DNA from: Myxococcales bacterium
GTDB taxonomy: Bacteria; Myxococcota_A; Polyangia; Nannocystales; Nannocystaceae
NCBI GenBank assembly: GCA_020431135.1
Contig: JAGQIT010000823.1
Location: forward strand, 1,011 to 6,951
Length of the DNA: 5,941 nt
Direction: 5' to 3'
Positions 1 to 5,435 of the stretch are shown piece by piece. The position numbers and the translations under genes were made by a program. How positions within the stretch are numbered: the stretch's first letter is position 1; each line of letters opens with the position of its first letter. The notes beneath the pieces are model-generated. The model had not been told where the DNA came from, did not search any database, and saw nothing but the letters and a program-made list of their open reading frames with translations.

Positions 1-292
1 GGGTGGTCGCCGGGGGCGACGGGTAGAATCTCGCGGGTGCCCGGCGCTGGCAGGCTCGTGACGATCGGAAGGCGCCGACGTACATCCTTGAGACCCACGA
101 TCAATCCATACCAGAACGATCCCCCGAGAGGGCCGCGGACGCAGAGTTCGCGGGCAACAGGAGCCGACCGCTGGCCCACGCGCCGAATGACGCGTCCGAA
201 GTCGGCGCCGCAGCGACGTGCGACACGGACGACGAGCCGCGAAAGAGGTCTCCCTCAACCGCCGCTGGAGGACGACTCGGATAGCTCTGCGC

Positions 293-313
293 TCTCTGTC
301 AGAGGGACAGAGA
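293..313. repeat. Perfect inverted repeat, 8-bp arms
   Basis: TCTCTGTC (293-300), a 5-nt spacer agagg, then GACAGAGA (306-313) form a perfect dyad. A competing weaker pairing, CTCTG (285-289) with CAGAG (300-304), overlaps it. No T-tract follows on either strand, so it is not a classical intrinsic terminator. It may be a DNA-level operator dyad or an RNA hairpin about 155 bp upstream of the start at 468. The function is inferred only; the symmetry is read directly. Confidence 0.45.
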
Positions 314-454
314 ACGTCTCGCGGGAAAGACCGAAGTCGAACGAGGTTCCGGCGGCGCCGTCGTCGACACCGTTGTGCCATCCGGATCCGTACGGCCGCT
401 CGGTCTGTGCGCGGTGTCTGCGAAGTTTGCGCGTGAACGATGCGGCCGCGGCCC

Positions 455-460
455 TATCCT
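455..460 (+). promoter_or_regulatory. Candidate -10 element of gene 1 (TATCCT)
   Basis: TATCCT fits the TANNNT pattern of a housekeeping-sigma -10 element and ends exactly 7 nt before the ATG at 468. Transcription starting there would begin at or near the ATG, giving a leaderless mRNA. This agrees with the absence of a Shine-Dalgarno sequence. No good -35 lies at 16-18 bp. A TTGCGC at 427-432 is 22 bp away, which is too far for a normal promoter. The same arrangement occurs at 2261-2266. Confidence 0.4.
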
Positions 461-467
461 CGTCGCT

Positions 468-2180
468 ATGCGCGGAGGGCGGAGCGGTGTGTGTCGCGGG
501 CGATCGCGCGCTCTCATCGTCGGCCTCCCCTTGGTGATCGCTCTCGCGGCATGCAAGGGCGTGGGTGACGGCGGGGCGACGAGCGGCGCTGAGCTGGACG
601 GGGTTCTCAACCTCGAGGCGGCGCCGATCAAGCGCTTCGACTTCTCCTGGGAGCCACACGCCGAGGCTGACTTCTATCGCCTCCTCGAGCGCCCGTCACC
701 CGCGGCGGACTACACCCAGGTCGGCGAGGACGTCGACGGCGAGGCCCTCTCGCTCACCGTCCCGCTGCACCTGCGCTGGGGCGCCGACTACCTGCTCCAG
801 TCTTGCGACGGCGACGGCTGCACCGACTACGCGGCGCTGACGGTCGACGACGACCTCGCAGGCGCGGTTGGCTACGTCAAGGCCTCGAACCCCGGGAGCG
901 CCGATCTCTTCGGCGAGGGCGTGGCGATATCCTGCGCGGGCGACGTCCTCGCCGTCGGGGCGCCAGGTGAGAACAGCGGGGCCGCCGGGATCGACGGCGA
1001 GCAAGGCGACAACTCGCAGGAGTCCGCTGGCGCCGCCTATGTCTACCGCCGGAGCGACGCGGGCTGGCTGCAGGAGGCCTACGTCAAGCCCTCGGAGATC
1101 GCGAACTACGGCACCTTCGGCTTCGCGGTGGCGCTCTCCTGCGCGGGTGACGTCCTCGCCGTCGGCAGCCCGGGCGCCGGCCGCGTTTATCTCTTCCGCC
1201 GCGAGGGGGAGGCGTGGAGCGAGGAGGCCGCGGTCGACCAGCTCCGCGAAGGCTTCGCCGACAACTTCGGCGTGGCGCTCGCCCTTTCGAGCGACGGGTC
1301 GACCCTGGCCGTCGGCGCCCCCCGCGACAACACCCCCGCGACCGGGATCAACAGCGATATTCCGGACGGCGAGGTCAACGGCGCTGGTGCAGCCTATGTC
1401 TTCGTCCGCAGCGGCGAGCAGTGGTCGCGCCAAGCCTACATCAAGCCCTCCGTCATCGATAGCGGCTACGATTTCGGCCGCGGCGTCACGATCTCCGCGG
1501 ACGGGGACACGCTCGTGGCCGGAGCCGGGGGCGCTGACGAGGGCGCGGCCTTCGTCTTCACGCGCGCGGGCACGACGTGGTCCGAGGTCGCGCTCGTCCG
1601 CCCGGCGCAGATGGACACGAACGACATCTTCGGTCGCAGCGTCGCCCTCTCCGCCGACGGTCAGACGCTCGCTGTCGGCGCGCTCCGTGAGGATGGCGGC
1701 GTCGGCGGGGTCAACGACGCGACCTACGACAACAACGCCGACGGCTCGGGGGCCGTCTACATCTTCGCCAACCAGGGGGGCAGCTGGACCGAGCGCGCCT
1801 ACATCAAGGCCCTGCCTCCGCAGGACGGCGAGGGCTTCGGGGGGAGCGTCGCCCTCTCCGCGGACGGCCGCGTCCTCGCGGTCGGGCTCGATGACGCGAG
1901 CGCCTCCGTCGGGATCGGCGGCGACGCGGCGGACGGCTCGCTCCACCTCTCAGGCGGCGTCTTCGTCTACGCCTACGACGACGACGAATGGTCGCCTCGG
2001 GCCTTCGTCAAGGCGTCGAACGCCGGGCTCCACGACGGCTTTGGCGGGAGTGTCGCCCTCTCGGCCGACGGCGGCACCATGGCCGTCGGCGCCCGGAACG
2101 AGAAGGGACTCGCTGCGGGGGTCGGCGGCGCTCAGAGCGACAACTCCGGCTTCCGCATCGGCGCCGCGTATCTCTACTGA
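468..2180 (+). CDS. FG-GAP repeat lipoprotein, predicted seven-bladed beta-propeller
   Basis: Predicted exported lipoprotein of 570 residues with an integrin-alpha-like propeller; its ligand is unknown. The ATG at 468 is chosen because it gives a short Arg-rich n-region, a hydrophobic stretch (about residues 15-28) and a textbook lipobox LAAC with Cys29. The open frame continues upstream to 375, but that would bury the signal peptide. Residues about 55-128 look like one fibronectin-III-type domain (FSWEPHAEADFYRLLE, with a Cys pair in SCDGDGC). Seven FG-GAP repeats follow, with the FG motif at residues 148, 217, 267, 336, 388, 457 and 525, each continuing as [VI]A[LI]S-x3-DxLAVGA. Blades 1, 3, 5, 6 and 7 carry long loops rich in Gly, Asn and Asp; blades 2 and 4 are short. 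The C-terminus GAAYLY completes the last blade, so the gene looks intact. Lys at +2 gives no inner-membrane retention signal by the E. coli rule, but myxobacterial sorting rules differ. FG-GAP_2-type assignment is from recognition only. Confidence 0.93.
   Translation: MRGGRSGVCRGRSRALIVGLPLVIALAACKGVGDGGATSGAELDGVLNLEAAPIKRFDFSWEPHAEADFYRLLERPSPAADYTQVGEDVDGEALSLTVPLHLRWGADYLLQSCDGDGCTDYAALTVDDDLAGAVGYVKASNPGSADLFGEGVAISCAGDVLAVGAPGENSGAAGIDGEQGDNSQESAGAAYVYRRSDAGWLQEAYVKPSEIANYGTFGFAVALSCAGDVLAVGSPGAGRVYLFRREGEAWSEEAAVDQLREGFADNFGVALALSSDGSTLAVGAPRDNTPATGINSDIPDGEVNGAGAAYVFVRSGEQWSRQAYIKPSVIDSGYDFGRGVTISADGDTLVAGAGGADEGAAFVFTRAGTTWSEVALVRPAQMDTNDIFGRSVALSADGQTLAVGALREDGGVGGVNDATYDNNADGSGAVYIFANQGGSWTERAYIKALPPQDGEGFGGSVALSADGRVLAVGLDDASASVGIGGDAADGSLHLSGGVFVYAYDDDEWSPRAFVKASNAGLHDGFGGSVALSADGGTMAVGARNEKGLAAGVGGAQSDNSGFRIGAAYLY
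930..1165 (+). repeat. Near-identical 29-nt direct repeat in blades 1 and 2 (930-958 and 1137-1165)
   Basis: The codons for SCAGDVLAVG in blade 1 (930-958) and blade 2 (1137-1165) differ at one base (C941 versus T1148), 207 nt apart and in frame. Blades 3-7 have Ser or Ala instead of this Cys (residues 156 and 225) and much more divergent codons. This suggests a recent internal duplication or gene conversion between the first two blades. Confidence 0.7.
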
Positions 2181-2209
2181 GACGCGCGCGATGTTGGCGT
2201 GCGCGCGTC
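2181..2209 (+). terminator. GC-rich hairpin directly after gene 1
   Basis: GACGCGCGC (2181-2189) and GCGCGCGTC (2201-2209) form a 9-bp perfect stem with an 11-nt loop, beginning at the first base after the gene 1 stop codon. No T-tract follows (gaagcccgcg), so this is not a canonical Rho-independent terminator. It may still end or protect the gene 1 transcript. Its position before the candidate promoter at 2261 supports separate transcription of genes 1 and 2. Confidence 0.5.
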
Positions 2210-2260
2210 GAAGCCCGCGAGACCGTCAAGATTGCGCAGGGTGCGGAGGCGCCGAGCGCG

Positions 2261-2266
2261 TACAGT
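2261..2266 (+). promoter_or_regulatory. Candidate -10 element of gene 2 (TACAGT)
   Basis: TACAGT matches TANNNT and ends exactly 7 nt before the ATG at 2274, as TATCCT does before gene 1. No Shine-Dalgarno lies between it and the ATG, so a leaderless mRNA is likely. A TTGCGC hexamer at 2232-2237 is 23 bp upstream, too distant for a standard -35 but mirroring the TTGCGC 22 bp before the gene 1 hexamer. Confidence 0.45.
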
Positions 2267-2273
2267 TGCATCG

Positions 2274-3635
2274 ATGCGGCGGCGGAGCGGTGGACGGAGG
2301 CTACGCGTCGGCGCGTGGCTCACACTCGTCGCTTTCGGCGCGAGCGCATGCGCGGGCGATGACAACCAGGACACCGCGACCGGCGGTGACGCCCCCTTCG
2401 ACTTCTGCGCGGGCGCCATCCACCTCCTCAATCTCTCGCGCAGCGCCGACTCCTTCGCCAAGTCCAAGGACTGGCGCTTCTTCCCGGGGGACGTCAACGG
2501 CGACGGCGTCGACGACCTCGTCGTCGTCGACGAGCGCGGGTTCCACTTCTACTACCGCCCCGAGATCCTCACCGAGGATCCGGCGATTGACGTCGACGCA
2601 CTCATCGCCGGCGACGGCGGCTTCTCGATCCTCGACGTCGAGGAGCTCGGGCTTGAGGTCGCCATGGTCTCGGGCGACGTCAACGGCGACGGCCGCGACG
2701 ATGTGATTCTCTATCGAGCGGGAGCGGGGTACGCGTCACTGCCCAGGCAATTCTTCGTAGCCTTCACGCCGGCGAGCGGCGGCGCGATCGAACTCTCGAC
2801 CATCGGCGCCGAGGCACCCGGGCTGGTGATCAACTTCGATCACGAGGCGTGGGATGGCGCGGTCTCAGACGTCGCAGATCTCAACGGCGACGGCCTCGCT
2901 GAGATCATCGTCGGCGCGAACGGCTGGGGCGGCGACACGTACGTCGAAGACACGTGGATCGTCGCCGGCCAGAGCGAGAGCGCGACCCTCGATCTCGAAC
3001 TCTTCGAGTTCATGAGTGCCAGCCAGATCCGTGTTCTCGACGCCGACCACGACCTGAAGCTGGCGATCGATCACAGCGGCGGCTGGGATCGGCGGGTCAG
3101 CCTCGCGCGCCCGCCGTTCACGGGCTTTGAGCCCGGCGCGGTCGATCTCTCGCAATTCGACGCCTACTCTGGAGGATCGAACTTCTTCGGCAAGAACGCG
3201 GTCCTCGACGTCAACGGCGACGGTAGCGACGATCTCCTCGTCTCCGGCATCGTCATCTTCGGAGGCGACTGGCCCGAGCTCATCGACGCCGAGAACCCCG
3301 GCGAGCACGGCTTCGTGATCGAGGGCCGCGGCCGCCGAGAGCCGCTGGGCGACGTCAACGGCGATGGCCGCGATGACATCCTCGTCGACGCGTCCGAGGA
3401 CACGCCAACCGGCCGCTTCCACGTCCTCTTCGGCGACGCCTACGCCGGCCCGCTGCTCCTCGAGGTGGACCTCGCGACCGCCCGCGGCTACACGATCGAG
3501 GGCAGTGTCCGCTACGGCGACGTCCTCGGCGGCGGCCCGGCCGGGGACGTCAACGACGACGGCGTCGACGACTTCTGGATCGCCACCAGCCACGCGGAGG
3601 AGGACCTCGTTGTCTTCGGCAAGACGTGCCCGTAG
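2274..3635 (+). CDS. VCBS/FG-GAP repeat lipoprotein, predicted calcium-binding propeller
   Basis: Predicted exported lipoprotein of 453 residues. The ATG at 2274 gives a basic n-region (RRRSGGRRLR), a hydrophobic core and a lipobox-like FGASAC followed by a flexible Gly/Asp/Thr-rich linker. An earlier in-frame ATG at 2199 lies in the gene 1 terminator hairpin and adds a poly-Arg leader, so it is rejected. The body has seven repeats with the Asp-rich loop DxNxDGxxD starting at residues 73, 135, 202, 312, 360 and 425, plus a degenerate one at 256 (DADHDLKLAID). This loop is the calcium-binding signature of VCBS/FG-GAP (integrin-alpha-like) blades, which argues for a calcium-stabilised seven-bladed propeller outside the cytoplasm. 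Ligand or partner unknown. It has its own candidate promoter and is followed after only 4 nt by gene 3, so the two are probably co-transcribed. Confidence 0.93.
   Translation: MRRRSGGRRLRVGAWLTLVAFGASACAGDDNQDTATGGDAPFDFCAGAIHLLNLSRSADSFAKSKDWRFFPGDVNGDGVDDLVVVDERGFHFYYRPEILTEDPAIDVDALIAGDGGFSILDVEELGLEVAMVSGDVNGDGRDDVILYRAGAGYASLPRQFFVAFTPASGGAIELSTIGAEAPGLVINFDHEAWDGAVSDVADLNGDGLAEIIVGANGWGGDTYVEDTWIVAGQSESATLDLELFEFMSASQIRVLDADHDLKLAIDHSGGWDRRVSLARPPFTGFEPGAVDLSQFDAYSGGSNFFGKNAVLDVNGDGSDDLLVSGIVIFGGDWPELIDAENPGEHGFVIEGRGRREPLGDVNGDGRDDILVDASEDTPTGRFHVLFGDAYAGPLLLEVDLATARGYTIEGSVRYGDVLGGGPAGDVNDDGVDDFWIATSHAEEDLVVFGKTCP
2490..3563 (+). repeat. Interspersed short direct repeats encoding DVNGDG
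   Basis: The stretch gacgtcaacggcgacgg occurs exactly at 2490, 2676 and 3207, and with one base changed at 3351 (gat for gac) and 3546 (Asn-Asp-Asp codons). The copies encode the calcium-loop motif of successive blades. They are coding repeats rather than a mobile or regulatory element, but such identity could allow blade gain or loss by recombination. Confidence 0.65.
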
Positions 3636-3639
3636 GGAC

Positions 3640-4863
3640 ATGCGTGTGCGAGGCCGGATCGCCGCGCTCGTCCTCGGCCTGACGCCGGCGCCGCTCCTCG
3701 TCGACTGCAGCGCGGCTGTCTGCGGCGACGGCGTCGTCGACGGTCCCGAGGTCTGTGACGACGGCAACCTCGACCCCTACGACGGCTGCAACGAGCTCTG
3801 TACGCACACAGGGGCGGTCGTCTGGACCTACGTTGAGGCCTCGCCGGTCGACGGCTACATCGGCGCGCATGGGCTCACGGTCGCCGACGACGGCGCGGTC
3901 TTCGTCGCCGGTGAGGTGTCCCTCGAAGGGGAACTCGACCGTGACGACCGCGACAACCGCGACGTTCTCCTGCGCAAGCTCTCGTCGACAGGCGAGCGCG
4001 AGTGGCCGATTCCGATGACCGACGAGCGCCTAGACGCCGGCGATCGAGCGCTCGACGTGGCTGTCGGTGACGACGGCGCCGCCGTGGTCGTCGGGGAGTT
4101 CGACGGGACGCTCCGCGGCTACACTGCGGACGGCGCGGAGGCCTGGGTGACGACCGTTCTCGGGACGGACGGCTCCGGCAGCCAAGCCGGACAGGCGATC
4201 GCCGCCCTCCCGGACGGGAGCTTCGCCGTCGTCGTCGACGTCCCGCCGCTGCTCCGAGTCGACCGCGACGGCCGGATCATCGGCGAAGCCGCGGGCGCCC
4301 CCGAGATGACGCGTGAGTACGCGTACGACGTCACGCTCGGCGCCGACAGGCTCTACGTCGCGGGGAGCGACGACCCCGAGGATGCTGGCCTCACGGTGTG
4401 GGTCGCCGCCTACTCGATGGAGCTCGACGCGCTGTGGGTCACCGACGTCGGCCCCGGCTATGTCGGCGCAGTGGCGTACGTCGACGACGGCGTCCTCGTC
4501 GCCGGCCACGAAGAGGGCGCCGACGCCGGGTGGCTTGGCCGCCTGTCGGCCGACGACGGCGCCCTGCGATGGGAGCGAGGGCTCGACCAGGAGCGCGGCC
4601 AAGTCATCCGCGATCTCGCGGTCGACCATCGCGGCGATGTCGTCGCCGTCGGCGAGTTCTCCCGCCCCTACATGCTGGCCTGGATCGCCAGGCTCAACAG
4701 CGACGGCGACGAGCTGTGGTCCGAGACGATCGACATCGAGACCGACGGCAGCTCGTCGGCGCGCGCGGTCGCGCTCGGCCCCGGCGGCCGCCTCTACCTC
4801 GCGGGGCTCGCCACCGACGCCGTCGGCTACCACCGCCTGTGGGCGCAGGCGCGTGAGCCCTGA
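3640..4863 (+). CDS. Exported myxobacterial disulfide-repeat protein with seven propeller-like repeats
   Basis: Predicted exported protein of 407 residues. The ATG at 3640 lies 4 nt after the gene 2 stop, with GGGA close before it, which suggests translational coupling. The longer frame open to 3364 overlaps gene 2 and is Arg/Ser/Thr-rich, so it is rejected. Residues 1-22 form a signal peptide; Cys23 follows LLVD, an atypical lipobox because of Asp at -1, so lipidation is uncertain. Residues 28-54 match the 'Myxococcus cysteine-rich' disulfide repeat (DUF4215-like): CGDG, then VCDDGN, then DGC and a final Cys (28, 39, 50, 54). Residues 75-407 contain seven repeats of the form A-hydrophobic-DDG-VxVAGE then a variable loop then L-xxDG-xxxW. 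The last repeat ends without the terminal Trp strand, which the N-terminal VVWTYVEAS could supply, closing a ring. It resembles bacterial SBBP- or PQQ-like propellers, but no catalytic or cofactor residues are evident and the substrate is unknown. Confidence 0.9.
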   Translation: MRVRGRIAALVLGLTPAPLLVDCSAAVCGDGVVDGPEVCDDGNLDPYDGCNELCTHTGAVVWTYVEASPVDGYIGAHGLTVADDGAVFVAGEVSLEGELDRDDRDNRDVLLRKLSSTGEREWPIPMTDERLDAGDRALDVAVGDDGAAVVVGEFDGTLRGYTADGAEAWVTTVLGTDGSGSQAGQAIAALPDGSFAVVVDVPPLLRVDRDGRIIGEAAGAPEMTREYAYDVTLGADRLYVAGSDDPEDAGLTVWVAAYSMELDALWVTDVGPGYVGAVAYVDDGVLVAGHEEGADAGWLGRLSADDGALRWERGLDQERGQVIRDLAVDHRGDVVAVGEFSRPYMLAWIARLNSDGDELWSETIDIETDGSSSARAVALGPGGRLYLAGLATDAVGYHRLWAQAREP

Positions 4864-4899
4864 GCGAGCTTGTTCGCGAGCCTAACACTGCGGGGCTCA
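4854..4899 (+). terminator. Weak candidate terminator of the gene 2-3 operon
   Basis: TGAGCCC (4854-4860) and GGGCTCA (4893-4899) form 7-bp arms around the gene 3 stop codon, with a small inner pairing GCGA/TCGC (4864-4867 with 4874-4877). The loop is long and there is no T-tract, so this is only a suggestion. The rest of the 179-nt gap to the convergent gene at 5043 shows nothing I can name. Confidence 0.22.
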
Positions 4900-5024
4900 G
4901 CGTCCGCGAGTCGCATTCCGGCCATCACACGACCCAACAGCGTTACCACGCGGCGGCTCATCGAGGAGAGCATCGGACAACCCGCTGCGACTTCGCCCGT
5001 CCCAAGGCGCCGCCTACGTCGCGT

Positions 5025-5039
5025 CGCTCGCGAGGAGCG
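5025..5039 (-). terminator. Small hairpin after the HTH gene
   Basis: CGCTC (5025-5029), loop gcgag, GAGCG (5035-5039) lies 3 nt beyond the stop codon of the minus-strand HTH gene. The stem is only 5 bp and no T-tract follows. It is a possible transcript end for that gene, with low confidence because short GC stems arise often in this base composition. Confidence 0.2.
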
Positions 5040-5042
5040 GAG

Positions 5043-5300
5043 CTAGGGCTTCCTGACAAGGGTCAGGGTCATCCCATCCTCGCACCGGATCGACGTGGGC
5101 CCTGGCTTCCCCTCCGTGAATTCGATGCCTGCGCGCTCAAGCGCCTCCTTGAGGTTTAGGAGGGTGCGTTCACGGAGCTGCTCGCCGTGGATCTCGAAGC
5201 GCCGGATGGTCGTCTCGCCGACGAGGCTGGCGTTCGAGAGGTCTCGCACCGTCCATCCAAGCAGATGGCGTGCCCAGCGAAGGTGCTCGGGCTTGAGCAT
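5043..5300 (-). CDS. Small XRE-like helix-turn-helix DNA-binding protein
   Basis: Predicted cytoplasmic DNA-binding protein of 85 residues. The sequence LRWARHLLGWTVRDLSNAS, then TTIRRFE (residues 30-36), matches the small XRE/Cro-type family that usually reads RxARxLLGWSQEDLAxxAGVSxxTIRRFE, with the helix-turn-helix at about residues 17-36. A second helical segment TLLNLKEALERAGIEF (46-61) and a short C-terminal strand (GMTLTLV) also fit that family. The ATG at 5300 is chosen because this family begins a few residues before the LRxAR helix. The frame is open to 5387, but that extension would run through the operator-like array and adds a Cys-rich tail unlike the family. No Shine-Dalgarno is obvious. 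The gene is divergent from the kinase, and the array at 5354-5410 between them is a natural target for this protein. That pairing is inferred, not shown. Confidence 0.82.
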   Translation of the reverse strand: MLKPEHLRWARHLLGWTVRDLSNASLVGETTIRRFEIHGEQLRERTLLNLKEALERAGIEFTEGKPGPTSIRCEDGMTLTLVRKP

Positions 5301-5353
5301 GAGGCCCGAACATCGCCGCGGCGCCCCTACAACGCCACTTTCCGGCAGTGAAC

Positions 5354-5372
5354 ACAGATGCACAACATCTGT
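5354..5372. promoter_or_regulatory. Operator-like dyad, site 1
   Basis: acagatgcacaacatctgt is a perfect dyad: ACAGATG, 5-nt spacer, CATCTGT. It shares the half-sites AGATG/CATCT and the 5-nt spacer with site 3 at 5392, whose centre is 38 bp away. It is 53 bp upstream of the HTH gene start. A dimeric helix-turn-helix protein is the likely binder. Confidence 0.65.
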
Positions 5373-5391
5373 TCGGATGCAAAACAACCAA
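5373..5391. promoter_or_regulatory. Degenerate operator-like site 2
   Basis: tcggatgcaaaacaaccaa matches site 1 at 12 of 19 aligned positions without gaps and lies exactly in the 19-bp register between sites 1 and 3. The left half (GGATG) is well kept, while the right half (CAACC for CATCT) is degraded. It may be a low-affinity site filled cooperatively. Confidence 0.4.
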
Positions 5392-5410
5392 AAAGATGTT
5401 GATCATCTGT
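5392..5410. promoter_or_regulatory. Operator-like dyad, site 3
   Basis: aaagatgttgatcatctgt is a near-perfect dyad (AGATG, 5-nt spacer, CATCT, with one internal mismatch in the outer arms) and matches site 1 at 14 of 19 positions. Its centre covers TTGATC, the best -35 candidate for the kinase, so a protein bound here would be expected to block that promoter. Confidence 0.62.
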
Positions 5411-5428
5411 TTGTTGCCGGCGCATGAT
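5399..5428 (+). promoter_or_regulatory. Candidate kinase promoter (TTGATC-18-CATGAT)
   Basis: TTGATC (5399-5404) and CATGAT (5423-5428) each match the housekeeping-sigma consensus at 4 of 6 positions and are separated by 18 bp. The -10 hexamer ends 7 nt before the ATG at 5436, the same distance seen at genes 1 and 2. This favours 5436 over 5424 as the kinase start, because 5424 overlaps the -10 hexamer. Confidence 0.35.
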
Positions 5429-5435
5429 CAGAGAC

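Larger units (their letters stand above)
1..467. other. Upstream region without a convincing gene
   Basis: I see no supportable gene here. Open frames exist on both strands, but their translations are Arg/Ser/Pro/Thr-rich, show no domain, and lack the strong third-position G/C preference of the real genes downstream. Positions 3-26 could read as the last codons of an upstream plus-strand gene (VVAGGDG then TAG), which is far too short to support. The region does contain an 8-bp-arm dyad at 293-313 and a -10-like hexamer at 455-460, so it most likely serves as the 5' regulatory region of the lipoprotein gene starting at 468. Confidence 0.6.
5301..5435. promoter_or_regulatory. Divergent intergenic regulatory region, HTH gene and kinase
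   Basis: The gap between the two divergent starts includes an AT-rich core (about 5350-5412) that stands out sharply from the GC-rich surroundings. The core is filled by three abutting 19-bp sites. Promoters for both genes must lie here. On the plus strand the best candidate is TTGATC (5399-5404), 18 bp, CATGAT (5423-5428). On the minus strand I find no convincing -10/-35 pair. Confidence 0.7.

Noticed and set aside
375..467. N-terminal extension of the FG-GAP lipoprotein to 375
   Set aside because: It would place 31 residues before the signal peptide and erase the TANNNT-N7-ATG arrangement.
37..537. Open frame of 166 codons starting with GTG at 37
   Set aside because: Arg/Ser/Pro-rich translation with no domain, weak codon bias, and it runs into the signal-peptide region of the real gene at 468.
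1609..1629. AGATG and CATCT in gene 1, a possible fourth operator
   Set aside because: The spacer is 11 nt, not 5, and it lies within conserved coding sequence.
696..1946. 416-codon antisense frame opposite gene 1
   Set aside because: A shadow produced by strong GC bias; the plus strand carries the clear lipobox and seven FG-GAP repeats.
2490..2535. GTCGAC/GACGTC-rich run looking like a simple-sequence repeat
   Set aside because: It is explained by Asp and Val codons of the calcium-loop motif in reading frame.
868..2706. 612-codon plus-strand frame spanning genes 1 and 2
   Set aside because: Out of frame with both repeat proteins, and its translation is almost only Arg, Ser, Thr, Ala and Pro.
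2865..3767. 300-codon antisense frame over the gene 2-3 junction
   Set aside because: It is the mirror of GAC/GTC-rich codons; no domain, and it conflicts with two well-supported genes.
4030..4833. 267-codon antisense frame opposite gene 3
   Set aside because: It overlaps seven recognisable propeller repeats and has no domain of its own.
5301..5387. 29-residue N-terminal extension of the HTH protein
   Set aside because: It would put operator sites 1 and 2 inside coding sequence and does not resemble the family's usual N-terminus.
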